From Vibrio nigripulchritudo ATCC 27043 (GTDB taxonomy: Bacteria; Pseudomonadota; Gammaproteobacteria; Enterobacterales; Vibrionaceae): DNA of 64,000 nt. The stretch is from the NCBI RefSeq assembly GCF_000222685.1, contig NZ_AFWJ01000101.1, forward strand, positions 1-64,000, in the 5' to 3' direction. The notes under the pieces were generated by a model, which saw only the letters and a program-made list of their open reading frames with translations, made no database searches and was not told the DNA's origin. Each line of letters begins with the position of its first letter. The stretch's first letter is position 1. Of the stretch, positions 1-12,293 are shown piece by piece. Position numbers and translations under genes: made by a program.

Positions 1-35
1 ATTTCCTAAAAGCTCTGTAAAAAGCGCTTAGGAAA

Positions 36-112
36 TGGTGGCTACGACGGGATTCGAACCTGTGACCCCATCATTATGAGTGATGTGCTCTAACCAACTG
101 AGCTACGTAGCC
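36..112 (-). tRNA. tRNA-Met (anticodon CAT)
   Basis: On the minus strand a complete 77-nt cloverleaf can be folded. The acceptor stem is GGCTACG/CGTAGCC with an encoded CCA end, the D-arm contains AGCTCAGTTGGTTAGAGC, the anticodon loop is CTCATAA, and the T-arm has GTTCGAATC. The anticodon CAT indicates methionine. The acceptor begins with a paired G, so it looks like an elongator rather than an initiator. A tRNA-Ile2 (CAT modified to k2C) cannot be strictly excluded from the anticodon alone. Confidence 0.93.
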
Positions 113-168
113 ATTTTCCAAATTTTTGCTCTCGTTTCTAAGTCGCCTTATCGTCGAGAACGGAGCGC

Positions 169-197
169 ATTATGCGGATATGACCGAAAACCGTCAA
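169..197 (-). promoter_or_regulatory. Promoter of tRNA-Met
   Basis: Minus strand: -35 TTGACG (192-197), 17-bp spacer, -10 CATAAT (169-174), followed by a G+C-rich discriminator GCGCTCC. Such discriminators are typical of stable-RNA promoters under stringent control. It lies about 55 bp upstream of the tRNA 5' end. Confidence 0.8.
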
Positions 198-342
198 CAG
201 TTTTTTTTAATAAATTGCAATTTTAGAATTGTTCGGGCTTTTTTTAAGCAAAGAGACGTATTTCTGATCTAAAAGTGCCGTGATTTAAGCACAGACTGAG
301 GTTTATAAAGGTAAGAAATCGGGATTATAGGTATCGCTAACT

Positions 343-374
343 AAAAAAAGCCAACAAGATTGTTGGCTTTTTGA
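343..374 (-). terminator. Rho-independent terminator after ychF
   Basis: Stem GCCAACA/TGTTGGC followed on the minus strand by a run of T. It lies about 33 bp beyond the ychF stop. Nothing else was seen between the tRNA-Met promoter (197) and this hairpin. Confidence 0.8.
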
Positions 375-406
375 ACACTTTTGCGTTGGATTATTGAAGT
401 AAACGC

Positions 407-1498
407 TTAAACATTGAAGCGGAAGTGAACTACGTCACCATCTTTTACAATGTATTCTTTACCTTCTAAGCGCCATTTACCTGCTTCTTTTGCACCACTT
501 TCACCGTTGTACTGGATGTAATCGTCGTATCCAACCACTTCCGCACGAATGAAGCCTTTTTCGAAGTCAGTATGAATCTTACCAGCTGCCTGAGGCGCGG
601 TTGCACCAACAGGAATGGTCCATGCACGTACTTCTTTAACACCAGCAGTGAAGTAAGTTTGTAGAGTCAGAAGCTCGTAACCTGAACGGATCACTCGGTT
701 CAGACCTGGTTCTTCGATACCCATGTCGGCAAGGAACTCTTCGCGATCTTCATCGTCCAGCTCTGAAAGTTCAGATTCGATAGCCGCACACACAGGCACA
801 ACCACGTTGTTTTCTTTTTCTGCAAATTCGCGAACCGCATCAAGATATGGGTTATTTTCAAAGCCGTCTTCGTTTACGTTTGCGATGTACATGGTTGGTT
901 TTAGCGTCAGGAAGTTCAGGTAACCGATCGCAGCCAGCTCTTCTTTTGCTAATTCAACAGTACGAGCCATACCACCTTCAGTCAGAACTGGCAGCAGTTT
1001 TTCAAGAACCGTCAGTTCGAACTTCGCGTCTTTGTCGCCACCTTTCGCTTTCTTCGCGTTACGTTGAATAGCACGCTCACAAGAATCCAGGTCAGCCATT
1101 GCCAGTTCAAGGTTGATCACTTCGATGTCTTCGATTGGGGATACTTTACCTGCAACGTGAACGATGTTTTCATTCTCAAAACAACGAACTACGTGACCAA
1201 TCGCATCAGTTTCACGGATGTTTGCCAGGAATTTGTTACCCAGACCTTCACCTTTGGATGCACCTGCAACCAAGCCTGCGATGTCGACAAATTCCATCGT
1301 GGTTGGAAGAATTTTCTGAGGGTTAACGATTTTTGCCAGCGCGTCTAGGCGCAGATCAGGAACAGGTACTACGCCTGTGTTTGGCTCGATTGTACAGAAC
1401 GGGAAGTTTGCTGCTTCGATGCCTGCTTTAGTCAGTGCGTTAAACAGAGTCGATTTACCAACGTTTGGCAAACCAACGATGCCACATTTAAAACCCAT
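407..1498 (-). CDS. ychF: Redox-regulated ATPase/GTPase YchF (OLA1 family)
   Basis: This 363-aa protein has the usual length for YchF, an Obg-related P-loop NTPase that prefers ATP and binds ribosomes. The P-loop GLPNVGKS is at residues 9-16, a G3 motif DIAG near 72-75, and the noncanonical G4 NVNE near 207, which explains the relaxed nucleotide preference known for the family. The C-terminal third is the TGS domain. It lies 10 bp downstream of pth on the same strand, and the pth-ychF pair is a conserved gammaproteobacterial operon. Start chosen at ATG 1498 because [15 protein letters not shown] is the family N-terminus. Confidence 0.97.
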   Translation of the reverse strand: MGFKCGIVGLPNVGKSTLFNALTKAGIEAANFPFCTIEPNTGVVPVPDLRLDALAKIVNPQKILPTTMEFVDIAGLVAGASKGEGLGNKFLANIRETDAIGHVVRCFENENIVHVAGKVSPIEDIEVINLELAMADLDSCERAIQRNAKKAKGGDKDAKFELTVLEKLLPVLTEGGMARTVELAKEELAAIGYLNFLTLKPTMYIANVNEDGFENNPYLDAVREFAEKENNVVVPVCAAIESELSELDDEDREEFLADMGIEEPGLNRVIRSGYELLTLQTYFTAGVKEVRAWTIPVGATAPQAAGKIHTDFEKGFIRAEVVGYDDYIQYNGESGAKEAGKWRLEGKEYIVKDGDVVHFRFNV

Positions 1499-1508
1499 GA
1501 TAGTAACC

Positions 1509-2099
1509 TTATTCAGCTTTGAACGTGTGTAAGCGATTTTGTGCTTTAGTGAGTCCGTCTTTGAGCAAGATATCTAAGCTGCGAACCGATTCGTCCACCG
1601 CTGCATCTATGCATTCTTGCTCTTTGGATGGGGCTTTGCCTAATACATAGCCCGCCACTTTATCTTTGTGCCCCGGATGGCCAATGCCAATCCGAAGGCG
1701 ATAGAAATCTTTGTTATTGCCTTGTTTACTGATGATGTCTCTCAGACCGTTATGCCCGCCATGACCGCCACCTTTTTTGAATTTAGCCACACCGGGAGGC
1801 ATGTCGAGTTCATCGTGTGCCACCATGATCTCTTCGGGCTTAATTTGGTAAAACTTGGCAAGTGCCGCAACAGCTTTACCAGACAAGTTCATAAAGGTTG
1901 TGGGGATCAGTAAACGGAGATCTTGTCCATCAACCATGATTCGACCAGTGAGTCCGAAAAATTTTGCTTCATTTTTTAGGGTTACGTTGTGTACCCGCGC
2001 TAATTCTTCTACTGCCCAAGCCCCTGCATTATGTCGGGTTCTTGCGTATTCTGGACCCGGATTCGCTAATCCAACCAGAAGTTTTATGGTCTGACTCAA
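1509..2099 (-). CDS. pth: Peptidyl-tRNA hydrolase
   Basis: 196 aa, the normal bacterial Pth size. The enzyme cleaves peptidyl-tRNA released prematurely from ribosomes and recycles the tRNA. The N-terminal block [17 protein letters not shown] carries the conserved Asn and the catalytic His. The motif HDELDMPPG supplies the conserved Asp, and [10 protein letters not shown] lies next to the substrate channel. It is followed closely by ychF. prs lies upstream in the same direction, separated by about 160 bp that contain a terminator. Confidence 0.97.
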   Translation of the reverse strand: MSQTIKLLVGLANPGPEYARTRHNAGAWAVEELARVHNVTLKNEAKFFGLTGRIMVDGQDLRLLIPTTFMNLSGKAVAALAKFYQIKPEEIMVAHDELDMPPGVAKFKKGGGHGGHNGLRDIISKQGNNKDFYRLRIGIGHPGHKDKVAGYVLGKAPSKEQECIDAAVDESVRSLDILLKDGLTKAQNRLHTFKAE

Positions 2100-2214
2100 G
2101 GTAATGGTCTCTCTGCATAATCAAAAAGCGCGCTATGATAGCACACTTCAAACTTGTTAGGCGACAGGATGTCGATTCCCTGTATGTGCAAAGGTTTGAG
2201 GGCGATCGATAGAT

Positions 2215-2247
2215 AAAAAAATGCCCCGCATTTGAGCGGGGCATTTT
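2215..2247 (-). terminator. Rho-independent terminator after prs
   Basis: Hairpin ATGCCCCGC/GCGGGGCAT followed by T7 on the minus strand, directly after the prs stop at 2261. It separates prs from pth-ychF. Confidence 0.88.
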
Positions 2248-2260
2248 AAAAAGACTGTTC

Positions 2261-3205
2261 TTAGTTGAACATTGCAGAGATAGACTCTTCATTGCTAATA
2301 CGACGAATCGCTTCAGCCAGCATGCTAGACAGAGTAAGCTGAGTTACTTTGCCTGTTGCAGCCATTTCTTGAGGCAATTCGATGGAGTCAGTGATGATCA
2401 CTTGGTCCAGCACTGAATTCGCAATGTTTTCCGCAGCGTTGCCAGAGAATACAGCGTGAGTCGCGTAAGCAAATACTCGCTTAGCACCACGTTGTTTCAA
2501 AGCTTCAGCTGCTTTACACAATGTACCGCCAGTGTCGATCATGTCGTCAACGATGACGCAGTCACGACCTTCCACATCACCAATTAGGTTCATTACTTCA
2601 GAAACGTTAGCGCGAGGACGACGCTTATCAACGATAGCGATGTCTGTATCGTCCAGAGCTTTTGCCGTTGCACGAGCACGTACAACACCGCCAAGGTCAG
2701 GAGAAACGACAACCGGATCTTCCAGACCACGAGCACGCATGTCTTCTAGCAGTACTGGCGTACCGAAGATGTTGTCTACAGGAACATCGAAGAAGCCCTG
2801 AATCTGTTCTGCGTGAAGGTCGATAGTAAGAACGCGGTCAACACCAACGTTAGAAAGGAAGTCAGCAACAACTTTAGCAGTGATTGGCACACGAGCAGAA
2901 CGCACACGACGGTCTTGGCGAGCGTAACCGAAGTAAGGGATAACTGCTGTAATACGGCCCGCTGAAGCACGGCGCATCGCATCAATCATTACCACCAACT
3001 CCATTAGGTTGTCGTTGGTTGGTGCACAAGTCGATTGGATGATGAATACATCACTACCACGAACGTTTTCGTTAATTTGGACAGCGACTTCGCCATCTGA
3101 AAAACGTGAAACAGTTGCGTCACCTAGTGAGATGTATAGACGATCAGCAATACGTTGGGCTAGTTCAGGTGTAGCGTTACCAGCAAATAGCTTCATATCA
3201 GGCAC
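2261..3205 (-). CDS. prs: Ribose-phosphate pyrophosphokinase (PRPP synthetase)
   Basis: 314 aa, class I PRPP synthetase, which makes PRPP from ribose-5-phosphate and ATP for purine, pyrimidine, His, Trp and NAD synthesis. The sequence shows the N-terminal PRTase-like fold start ([16 protein letters not shown]), the Mg/ATP segment [12 protein letters not shown] near 128-140, and the PRPP-binding loop [13 protein letters not shown] near 215-230. It is the third gene of a leftward set after lolB and ispE, a conserved order in gammaproteobacteria. Confidence 0.97.
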   Translation of the reverse strand: MPDMKLFAGNATPELAQRIADRLYISLGDATVSRFSDGEVAVQINENVRGSDVFIIQSTCAPTNDNLMELVVMIDAMRRASAGRITAVIPYFGYARQDRRVRSARVPITAKVVADFLSNVGVDRVLTIDLHAEQIQGFFDVPVDNIFGTPVLLEDMRARGLEDPVVVSPDLGGVVRARATAKALDDTDIAIVDKRRPRANVSEVMNLIGDVEGRDCVIVDDMIDTGGTLCKAAEALKQRGAKRVFAYATHAVFSGNAAENIANSVLDQVIITDSIELPQEMAATGKVTQLTLSSMLAEAIRRISNEESISAMFN

Positions 3206-3233
3206 GGTAGAAACCTCAGGTTTGCGTCCAGTT

Positions 3234-4106
3234 TTAGATAGATTGTGAGTCGGCCGATTGGTACCCGGCCAATCTTTCTTTTAGAGGCGAAAGATTTACG
3301 CCTGCAGCCACAAATGCATGTACATCATCTGGTAGCTGAGAGAGCACTGAATTTGCTTCTTTTTTGCTCGAAAATTCGCCAAAAATGCATGATCCGGTGC
3401 CCGTCAATCTTGACGGCGCGTATTGTAGCAGCCATGAAAGTTGCTTATCAACCTCAGGATAGAGTATTCGAACGATTTTTTCGCAATCGTTTTCGTATGG
3501 TGTGTCAAGAAGCGTTGCCAGATCTCGTTTTGGTGTGTTTCTTGTCAATTGTGGGTGAGTGAAAATGTCGGCTGTGGCAATCGACACATTCGGTCTGATA
3601 ACCAGATACACTTTTTCTTCTGGCTCAGCGGAATACAACTCTTCTCCGACGCCTTCAGCAAATGCCGCATGACCGCGAACAAATACCGGGACATCAGCCC
3701 CCAACGCTAAACCGATATCGGCAAGTTCATCATCGCTTAAATTGGTTTGCCACAGATAGTTCAGAGCCACCAGAGTGGTTGCAGCGTTAGAAGACCCGCC
3801 ACCAATACCACCACCCATTGGCAATACTTTATCCAGTTCTATATGTGCACCAAGCTGGCATCCTGCTTTCTTTTGCAATGCAGTCGCTGCTTTCCAGATG
3901 AGATTGTCTTCAAGAGAAACCCCTTCAATCTCTGGAGTCAGCGTGATTTCGCCTGTCTGATTTGCCTGGATAACCAGTTCGTCACCATGATCGATAAACT
4001 GAAATAGCGTCTGTAGCTCATGGTATCCATTCGGGCGCTGACCAGTGATATAGAGGAAAAGGTTCAGTTTGGCGGGAGAAGGCCAAGTAGTTTTGCGAGA
4101 AATCAT
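3234..4106 (-). CDS. ispE: 4-diphosphocytidyl-2-C-methyl-D-erythritol kinase
   Basis: 290-aa GHMP kinase that phosphorylates CDP-ME in the MEP isoprenoid pathway. Visible motifs are [15 protein letters not shown] at the N-terminus (substrate lysine) and the glycine-rich ATP loop [15 protein letters not shown] near residue 95. The start was placed at 4106, not the upstream in-frame ATG at 4121, because ATG 4104-4106 overlaps the lolB stop as ATGA. This is the usual translational-coupling arrangement and gives the family N-terminus [13 protein letters not shown]. Confidence 0.95.
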   Translation of the reverse strand: MISRKTTWPSPAKLNLFLYITGQRPNGYHELQTLFQFIDHGDELVIQANQTGEITLTPEIEGVSLEDNLIWKAATALQKKAGCQLGAHIELDKVLPMGGGIGGGSSNAATTLVALNYLWQTNLSDDELADIGLALGADVPVFVRGHAAFAEGVGEELYSAEPEEKVYLVIRPNVSIATADIFTHPQLTRNTPKRDLATLLDTPYENDCEKIVRILYPEVDKQLSWLLQYAPSRLTGTGSCIFGEFSSKKEANSVLSQLPDDVHAFVAAGVNLSPLKERLAGYQSADSQSI

Positions 4107-4720
4107 TGAGAAACAATCCATTTCGAAACGGCGATTTTTATTTTTGTCTGGTCTTGTTTAAGGGTCAGGCTAGAGGGCAGGACATATCCGCTCTCTTCGG
4201 TATAACGGTTGAAAGTCATGTCCCACGGTTGTCCGTTGATCTGCTTAGAGAGGATGCTAAGCGTATTGGACTCGTTCAGTTCATAGTAATCTGCGCCAAA
4301 AGGTGAACCTTTAACCCATTCACTTAACTGGTCAACAGGAATACTCAGCCCTGTAAGCCTGTGCACAAGAATATTGCTACTGACATGACGAAATGTTTCA
4401 CCTTCATGGTTCACAACGGTAGCACCTGTTTCGTCAACGGTGAGGAGCAGAGCGGTTTGCCCTAGTAAGGTTGTCAGGCGGAGTTCTTCGGAGTCTGGAC
4501 TTTTTTTCCAATAGAAATTCAGGCTTTGACGTCTATCTTTTCCGATGTAAGCCATTTTCCCTGTGAGTGCATAGTTTTGCAGGGTTTCCAGTTTTTCCTG
4601 ATGGTTAACCCAGTCGACCGGCTTGTCTGATACCTCGGGTAATGTGGTACAGGCGCTTAAAAACAAGGTAAAAAGTAAGGTCAGGAAGGCACGTGCCTTA
4701 AAAAAAGATAAAAGGCGCAT
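4103..4720 (-). CDS. lolB: Outer-membrane lipoprotein receptor LolB
   Basis: LolB receives lipoproteins from the periplasmic carrier LolA and inserts them into the outer membrane. With the start at 4720 ([17 protein letters not shown]) the protein is 205 aa and has a lipoprotein signal peptide ending in the lipobox LSAC. An upstream in-frame ATG at 4762 would bury the signal peptide behind 14 residues, so it was not used. The body contains the [22 protein letters not shown] segment of the LolB fold. The gene overlaps ispE by 4 bp and is divergent from hemA. Confidence 0.93.
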   Translation of the reverse strand: MRLLSFFKARAFLTLLFTLFLSACTTLPEVSDKPVDWVNHQEKLETLQNYALTGKMAYIGKDRRQSLNFYWKKSPDSEELRLTTLLGQTALLLTVDETGATVVNHEGETFRHVSSNILVHRLTGLSIPVDQLSEWVKGSPFGADYYELNESNTLSILSKQINGQPWDMTFNRYTEESGYVLPSSLTLKQDQTKIKIAVSKWIVSQ

Positions 4721-4890
4721 AGCAGTAGGTGAATGGAATGAATTAGTCAAACTTTGCTCCACGTAACACTGATTCGGCGCTCACTATACCATTTTATTAA
4801 CAGAGTGTTTAAATCCCCCCTTTAAATAGGTGCTTCCATAAAGTAAAATTCCAACTCTTACAGTATTTTCGGACAGAGATCTCTCACTAC

Positions 4891-6147
4891 ATGTCTTTGC
4901 TTGCCATTGGTATCAATCACAATACGGCCTCAGTCGAATTGCGAGAAAAGATCGCTTTTTCTCCCGACAAACTGACTCAGGCACTATCTGAGATTGCTAA
5001 CCGAGCGAGCATCAACGGCGGCGTGATCCTATCAACCTGTAACCGCACTGAAATTTACTGCGATGTTAAAAACGCGGGGAAAGGTCAGATAATCGACTGG
5101 TTAACTGACTTCCATGGTGTTGGATCTGCCGATCTGATGCCTAGCCTTTATATCCACGAAGAACAGTCTGCCATCAAGCACTTGATGAGGGTGGCTTGTG
5201 GTTTGGATTCCCTTGTTTTAGGTGAACCGCAGATTCTGGGGCAGGTAAAGCAGGCGTTTTCGGATGCCAGAGATGGTAAAGCCGTCGATGCAACGATGGA
5301 GAAGCTGTTCCAAAAAGCTTTTTCTGTTGCTAAGCGAGTGCGTACCGAAACGGAAATCGGTGGAAATGCCGTTTCCGTTGCTTATGCCGCATGTACGTTA
5401 GCCAAGCATATCTTCGAATCGATTGAAGATACGACTGCCTTGCTTGTAGGTGCGGGCGAGACCATTGAACTGGTTGCAAAACACCTGGACGGGCATGGCT
5501 GTCGCAACATGATAGTGGCCAACCGGACGCGAGAACGTGCTCAGACGTTAGCGGATGATTTCGGTGCATCAGTGATCAGTCTGCCGGAAATACCGGATCA
5601 TTTGCCGAAAGCCGATATTGTTATCAGCTCCACAGCAAGCCCCCTGCCGATCATAGGGAAAGGAATGGTAGAAACGGCTTTAAAAGCCCGCAGGCATCAG
5701 CCTATGCTGATTGTAGATATCGCGGTGCCCAGAGATGTAGAAGCTCAAGTTTCTGAATTGGACGATGCCTATTTATATACAGTGGATGATCTTCAATCTA
5801 TTGTTGATAAGAACATAGAGCAGCGCAAAGTCGAAGCCATTCAGGCGGAAGCGATAGTCGCAGAAGAGAGCGCGTCATTCATGACATGGCTGCGTTCATT
5901 GCAAGCAGTAGACAGTATTCGTGATTACCGTGATTCAGCCAACTCCATCCGAGAGGAGCTGTTAACAAGAAGCCTGCAATCGCTCGCATCTGGTGGTGAC
6001 CCAGAAAAAATTCTTGTTGAATTGAGCAACAAACTGACAAACAAGTTAATTCACGCTCCCACTCGTGCTCTGCAAAGTGCCGCTGAACAAGGTGAGCCAG
6101 CGAAACTAACAGTGATAAGAGAGAGTCTCGGTCTCGATGACTCCTAA
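4891..6147 (+). CDS. hemA: Glutamyl-tRNA reductase
   Basis: 418 aa. It catalyses NADPH-dependent reduction of Glu-tRNA to glutamate-1-semialdehyde, the committed step of C5 heme synthesis. The catalytic Cys50 lies in [11 protein letters not shown]. The NADP-binding domain has [14 protein letters not shown], and the C-terminal helical dimerisation domain follows. It heads hemA-prfA-prmC, a conserved operon. The promoter must lie in the 170-bp gap shared with divergent lolB, where no strong match was picked out. Confidence 0.97.
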   Translation: MSLLAIGINHNTASVELREKIAFSPDKLTQALSEIANRASINGGVILSTCNRTEIYCDVKNAGKGQIIDWLTDFHGVGSADLMPSLYIHEEQSAIKHLMRVACGLDSLVLGEPQILGQVKQAFSDARDGKAVDATMEKLFQKAFSVAKRVRTETEIGGNAVSVAYAACTLAKHIFESIEDTTALLVGAGETIELVAKHLDGHGCRNMIVANRTRERAQTLADDFGASVISLPEIPDHLPKADIVISSTASPLPIIGKGMVETALKARRHQPMLIVDIAVPRDVEAQVSELDDAYLYTVDDLQSIVDKNIEQRKVEAIQAEAIVAEESASFMTWLRSLQAVDSIRDYRDSANSIREELLTRSLQSLASGGDPEKILVELSNKLTNKLIHAPTRALQSAAEQGEPAKLTVIRESLGLDDS

Positions 6148-6165
6148 CATTATTTAAAGAATATT

Positions 6166-7254
6166 ATGAAATCTTCAATTTTGACCAAGCTTCAAACGCT
6201 GGTAGAGCGTTACGAAGAAGTCCAGCATTTGCTTGGCGATCCTGAAATCATTGGTGATCAGGACAAATTCCGTGCCCTTTCTAAAGAGTATTCTCAACTG
6301 GAAGAAGTGACTAAGTGCTTCCAGTCGTACCAGCAAGCGCAAGACGATCTTGAAGCCGCAGAAGAGATGGCGAAAGAAGACGATGCAGAAATGCGCGAAA
6401 TGGCGCAGGAAGAAATCAAAGAAGCGAAAGCATCAATTGAGCGTCTGGCGGATGAACTTCAGATTCTGCTTCTTCCAAAAGATCCAAACGATGACCGTAA
6501 CTGCTTCCTTGAAATCCGCGCCGGTGCGGGTGGTGATGAAGCGGGTATCTTTGCTGGCGACTTATTCCGCATGTACAGCAAATACGCGGAAAAGCGCGGC
6601 TGGCGTGTAGAAGTCGTGAACTCTAACGAGTCAGAACACGGCGGTTACAAAGAGATGATTGCCAAAGTGGTTGGTGATGGCGCATACGGTGTATTGAAAT
6701 TTGAATCTGGTGGTCACCGTGTTCAACGTGTACCAGAAACCGAGTCTCAAGGTCGTGTTCATACGTCTGCGTGTACAGTTGCCATCATGGCAGAAATCCC
6801 AGAAGCGGAGATTCCTGAAATCAAAGCGGCTGATCTGAAAATCGATACCTTCCGCGCATCTGGTGCGGGTGGTCAGCACGTTAACACCACCGATTCAGCA
6901 ATCCGTATTACGCACTTGCCAACGGGTACAGTGGTAGAGTGTCAGGATGAGCGTTCTCAGCACAAGAACAAAGCAAAAGCGATGTCGGTACTGGCTGCAC
7001 GTATCATTCAGGCGGAAGAAGCCAAACGTGCTGAAGAAGAATCCACAACGCGTCGTAACCTTCTAGGTTCTGGTGACCGTAGTGACCGAATTCGTACTTA
7101 CAACTACCCTCAGGGTCGTGTATCTGATCACCGAATCAACCTGACTATCTACCGTTTAAACGAAGTGATGGAAGGGGATATGCAGTCTCTGGTTGATCCT
7201 GTAATTCAGGAACATCAGGCGGATCAGTTAGCAGCATTGGCTGAGCAAAACTAA
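6166..7254 (+). CDS. prfA: Peptide chain release factor 1
   Basis: 362 aa, class I release factor reading UAA and UAG. The GGQ peptidyl-hydrolysis motif is in [15 protein letters not shown] (residues about 230-245). The tripeptide-type anticodon region is [15 protein letters not shown]; a P-x-T rather than SPF tripeptide marks RF1 over RF2. It starts 18 bp after hemA, and the downstream gene prmC methylates the GGQ glutamine of this product. Confidence 0.97.
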   Translation: MKSSILTKLQTLVERYEEVQHLLGDPEIIGDQDKFRALSKEYSQLEEVTKCFQSYQQAQDDLEAAEEMAKEDDAEMREMAQEEIKEAKASIERLADELQILLLPKDPNDDRNCFLEIRAGAGGDEAGIFAGDLFRMYSKYAEKRGWRVEVVNSNESEHGGYKEMIAKVVGDGAYGVLKFESGGHRVQRVPETESQGRVHTSACTVAIMAEIPEAEIPEIKAADLKIDTFRASGAGGQHVNTTDSAIRITHLPTGTVVECQDERSQHKNKAKAMSVLAARIIQAEEAKRAEEESTTRRNLLGSGDRSDRIRTYNYPQGRVSDHRINLTIYRLNEVMEGDMQSLVDPVIQEHQADQLAALAEQN

Positions 7255-7263
7255 ATCTTTTTT

Positions 7264-8112
7264 ATGCCATTAAGTATTGAAGACACATTAAAGGCGGCAA
7301 CGGAAAAGCTGATAGAAAGCGGCAGCGAATCGCCGTCTTTGGACGCGGCTGTTCTGCTTTGCCATGCTTTGGATAAGCCTCGAAGCTACCTTTTAACCTG
7401 GCCAGAAAAGTTACTCACCCCTGAACAGGACAAAGACTTTGTATCGCTATTGGAAAGACGTCAGAACGGAGAACCCGTAGCATACATTGTCGGTGAGCGA
7501 GAATTTTGGTCATTGCCGCTTAAAGTGTCTCCTTCAACGCTGATCCCTCGTCCAGACACCGAGAGGCTGGTAGAGCTGGCGTTAGAAAAGATACCGTCCA
7601 CATCAGGTTCTGTATTGGATCTTGGTACCGGAACGGGGGCCATTGCTTTGGCGATAGCGAGCGAGCTGCCCAGCCATAACATTGTCGGTGTCGACATTCG
7701 TGAAGAAGCAAAAACATTGGCAACGGAAAATGCTCAGCAGTTAAATCTCGGAAATGCCTCATTTCTTCAGGGAAGTTGGTTTTCGCCTGTCTCCGAAGGA
7801 ACGAAATTTGCTTGTATAGTGAGTAACCCTCCCTATATTGACGCTTGCGATCCACACCTTAAGCAAGGCGATGTTCGGTTTGAACCGCTGAGTGCGTTGG
7901 TTGCAGACGAGAAGGGAATGGCGGATCTCAGCTATATCGCAACACATGCCCAAAGCTATCTTGAGCAAGATGGCTGGCTCCTTATGGAGCATGGTTATGA
8001 GCAAGGGAAAGCTGTGCGGGATGTGCTGGAATCACTGGGGTATTCAGACGTTGCCACTGAAAAAGATTATGCAGGTAATGATCGGGTCACACTTGGTCGT
8101 TATCAATCTTAA
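7264..8112 (+). CDS. prmC: Release factor glutamine methyltransferase
   Basis: 282-aa SAM-dependent N5-glutamine methyltransferase acting on the GGQ motif of RF1/RF2. The N-terminal helical recognition domain is followed by the SAM-binding loop VLDLGTGTGAIALAIA near residues 117-130 and the catalytic NPPY motif (SNPPYIDA, near 188). It begins 9 bp after prfA in the conserved hemA-prfA-prmC operon. Confidence 0.96.
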   Translation: MPLSIEDTLKAATEKLIESGSESPSLDAAVLLCHALDKPRSYLLTWPEKLLTPEQDKDFVSLLERRQNGEPVAYIVGEREFWSLPLKVSPSTLIPRPDTERLVELALEKIPSTSGSVLDLGTGTGAIALAIASELPSHNIVGVDIREEAKTLATENAQQLNLGNASFLQGSWFSPVSEGTKFACIVSNPPYIDACDPHLKQGDVRFEPLSALVADEKGMADLSYIATHAQSYLEQDGWLLMEHGYEQGKAVRDVLESLGYSDVATEKDYAGNDRVTLGRYQS

Positions 8113-8151
8113 TGCGGAATGATCCGCTCACCAAACATATAGAAAACCATT

Positions 8152-8535
8152 ATGTACGTAGCGCTAAAACATTTTCATATGCTTACCATCGCGATCAGTG
8201 CTTTGCTATTCGTGATTCGGTATGCGCTGATGGTGGCGAAGTCGCCAGTGCTGGAAAACAAGTTTCTGAAGATTTCACCGCATGTTAACGACACCTTGCT
8301 GTTGCTTTCTGGCATCGGATTGGTTGCTATCACAGGGTTTGTGCCATTCACCCCTGCGGGATTGTGGCTCACAGAAAAAATAACTTGTGTGTTGGCGTAC
8401 ATCGCCCTTGGTTTTTTTGCATTAAAATTAGGTAAGAACCAACTGCTGAGAGCGTTTGCTTTTTTTGGCGCGCTAGGCTGGTTGGCTATGGCAGGGAAAC
8501 TTGCTGTGACAAAAGTGCCGTTATTTTTAGGTTAA
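8152..8535 (+). CDS. SirB2 family membrane protein
   Basis: 127-aa integral membrane protein with four predicted hydrophobic segments. It belongs to the SirB2 (YchQ) family, whose biochemical role is not established. Family identity is read from the N-terminal ALKHFHMLTIAISALLFVIRYAL and its position between prmC and the SirB1 gene, as in E. coli and Vibrio. The stop is only 3 bp from the next ATG, so the pair is very likely cotranscribed with prmC. Confidence 0.88.
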   Translation: MYVALKHFHMLTIAISALLFVIRYALMVAKSPVLENKFLKISPHVNDTLLLLSGIGLVAITGFVPFTPAGLWLTEKITCVLAYIALGFFALKLGKNQLLRAFAFFGALGWLAMAGKLAVTKVPLFLG

Positions 8536-8538
8536 ATC

Positions 8539-10213
<1,675 letters not shown>

Positions 10214-10248
10214 CACTGTCTCTAATTCAGAGCTGTGGTTAATTATTG

Positions 10249-10276
10249 AAAACGGGCTTTTTAGCCCGTTTTTTTA
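10249..10276 (+). terminator. Terminator after kdsA
   Basis: Stem AACGGGCT/AGCCCGTT with a following T run. It is located between kdsA and the convergent histidine kinase gene and could act for both. Confidence 0.85.
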
Positions 10277-10286
10277 TGCCTGTTTT

Positions 10287-11528
10287 CTATTCACAATGTT
10301 TATTCATTCTGGCAATGCAGCCGCCATTAGGGTGATTTTGAATTGAAAACGCCCAACCGTAGCTTTCGCAAAGCCGTCTTACGATAAGAAGCCCGAGCCC
10401 ATGTTCTGTCGTCGTATTTCCCATTAATCCGGTTCCGGTATCCTGAACTGAGATTTCACTGTGATTAATCGCTACGTTGATTTCACCAGATTCGGTATGC
10501 CGGACCGCATTATCCACAAGATTTTTAAGAATCATTGACAACACAGAAGGGGGCAGATTAGTCGATGTGCCTTTTGGCGCGTGGATTTGGATATCAAGAT
10601 TCGGATTGGCGTTTTGGTAGTCTTCCAAAGCAAAACTCGCTTCTGAAACACCATATTCCTTGCCTGTATCCCCGGCATTTTCTTGCTTAACAATACTCAG
10701 CAACACTTCAACAGTGGCTTGCATCTCTTTTGCAGATTTTATAATGCGACCACGCTGTTTCTCTCGAAAATCATGATCCTCTTTCATCCCTTGCAGGTTA
10801 GCGGCTCCAAGGATGATGGCGATAGGGGTTTTCAGCTCATGGCTGGCGTATTTGGCAAACATCAGCTCCTGCTTGGCTACTCGCTCCTTCATTTCTGAAA
10901 ACTGATTCAGCTTCTCGGTAAGTTGTTCCAATTCCAGAATTGAGTCGTTTGACAGGGTAAATCGCTGTTTTCCTTCGACACTGAGTTGGTTACTCAATTC
11001 GGATATTGGGCGCATAATCACCCTAAACATCTTCTTCAATGAGAGTTGGAGAACCAACACCAGAATGCCAGTAAACACCATAGAAATGATAAAGATGAAA
11101 TCCCAGGACTCATCGCCAAAGTCTTTGGCGTTGACCGCAATGGTCATAAACAGCGGAACCTCTTTTCCGTCGGGACCAAGGAATCGGGTATGAAAAATAA
11201 AATAGCCCTCATTAAAAATGTTTCGATTGGAGGATATTTCATCTACCGGGAAGGGCATGAGGGAGCGGATCTCTTTGGGAAGAGCTGTCTCACTGAAATA
11301 GGCGTTGATAAACGGGCTGACTTTCTCAAATTTTTTGGGTTGGTCCTGATATCTCTCTATCGCCAGTTCTTTAAACGACTCTAAGTGAACGGCGGTGTGT
11401 CTGTCTTCACTTAAAATCAGATACGCCGCTAAAGAGAGGTAAATCAGCGCGGTCAAACCAAAAGCAATGAAGCTGTATGAGCGTATAAGCTTGCGTTTTA
11501 TGTCACTGATGGAAAGAGCTTGCATCAC
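10287..11528 (-). CDS. Sensor histidine kinase of an OmpR-class two-component system
   Basis: 413-aa membrane histidine kinase. TM1 is near residues 17-40, followed by a periplasmic sensor of about 100 aa with no recognised fold. TM2 is near 143-163. The phosphoacceptor His230 is in the H-box YASHELKTPIAIIL. The N-box is LVDNAVRHTE and the G-box DTGTGL. The start overlaps the response-regulator stop by 4 bp, so the two are translationally coupled. The signal sensed is unknown. The divergent RND pump genes suggest envelope or drug stress. Confidence 0.88.
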   Translation of the reverse strand: MMQALSISDIKRKLIRSYSFIAFGLTALIYLSLAAYLILSEDRHTAVHLESFKELAIERYQDQPKKFEKVSPFINAYFSETALPKEIRSLMPFPVDEISSNRNIFNEGYFIFHTRFLGPDGKEVPLFMTIAVNAKDFGDESWDFIFIISMVFTGILVLVLQLSLKKMFRVIMRPISELSNQLSVEGKQRFTLSNDSILELEQLTEKLNQFSEMKERVAKQELMFAKYASHELKTPIAIILGAANLQGMKEDHDFREKQRGRIIKSAKEMQATVEVLLSIVKQENAGDTGKEYGVSEASFALEDYQNANPNLDIQIHAPKGTSTNLPPSVLSMILKNLVDNAVRHTESGEINVAINHSEISVQDTGTGLMGNTTTEHGLGLLIVRRLCESYGWAFSIQNHPNGGCIARMNKHCE

Positions 11529-12205
11529 TTTTCCAATCTTAGCCCAACTTTGGGAACGGTTGTCAGAAGCGGGCGTTCAAAGGGTTTGTCGACCACATTC
11601 CTCAGAAGATAAAGATGGCTTCTGAGCACGTCATTGTCTGGAATATCCTCTTTCCATATTTCATGAATCAGACTTTCGCGAGTGACAATCTCCGGGGCTG
11701 CTTTCACCAGTTTAACCAAAATTTGGTACATGACTGGGGTAAGAGAAAGCAGAGTGCCAGAACGGTAAACCTGATGAGTAGACTGATCGATAGTGATTTC
11801 ACCGAACGAAAGCTGATTACTGGCAACTTCACCGCGATAGCGTTTTATTAATGCCGCCAAGCGTACTTCGAGTTCATCAAAATCAAAAGGTTTGGTGATG
11901 AAATCGTCGACCCCATTTTGATAACCATTGAGCAGATCTTCTTTGCTGTTGAGTGCCGTTAACATTAAAACGGGAAGGTCATTGCCTGCGTTACGCAATT
12001 CCTTAATGACCTGAATACCGTCTTTTTTAGGCATCATGACATCGAGGATTACTGCGTCGAAACGGCATTCAGTGGCGAGCTGAATTCCTTGTTCGCCGTC
12101 GGATGCAAAATCGACATCTGCCCCTTTAACTTCAAGAAAATCTGCCAGAATGCCTTGGAGTTCAATGTTGTCTTCAACGATCAATATCTTCTTATCTTTC
12201 AGCAT
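11525..12205 (-). CDS. OmpR/PhoB-family response regulator
   Basis: 226 aa. The receiver domain has acidic pocket E11/D12, phospho-acceptor Asp55 (VILDVMMPKKDG) and the conserved Lys in ITKPFDFDEL. The C-terminal winged-helix domain (about 130-226) has the OmpR/PhoB pattern TPVMYQILVKLVKAAPEIVTRESLIHEIW. It is the first gene of the operon with the kinase gene and is divergent from the RND adaptor gene. It probably binds the TGTCGAA repeats in the intergenic region (inference). Confidence 0.9.
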   Translation of the reverse strand: MLKDKKILIVEDNIELQGILADFLEVKGADVDFASDGEQGIQLATECRFDAVILDVMMPKKDGIQVIKELRNAGNDLPVLMLTALNSKEDLLNGYQNGVDDFITKPFDFDELEVRLAALIKRYRGEVASNQLSFGEITIDQSTHQVYRSGTLLSLTPVMYQILVKLVKAAPEIVTRESLIHEIWKEDIPDNDVLRSHLYLLRNVVDKPFERPLLTTVPKVGLRLEK

Positions 12206-12250
12206 CTTCTGTCGCTCTTTTTTTCATCTATGCACAGTGTAGCAACTTCG

Positions 12251-12293
12251 TGTCGAATTTATGTCGAAATCTGACTTTCACAAAACTTCGACA
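12251..12293. promoter_or_regulatory. Candidate response-regulator operator: three TGTCGAA motifs
   Basis: Between the divergent regulator and adaptor genes, TGTCGAA occurs at 12251-12257 and again at 12262-12268. This 11-bp period, one helical turn, is typical of direct-repeat sites for OmpR/PhoB-family proteins. A third copy is inverted (TTCGACA) at 12287-12293. The geometry is seen in the sequence; binding by the adjacent regulator is inferred. Confidence 0.6.

Noticed and set aside
1-35. Inverted repeat TTTCCTAA/TTAGGAAA as tRNA-Met terminator
   Set aside because: The stem is short with a long loop and the window edge prevents judging a T-run.
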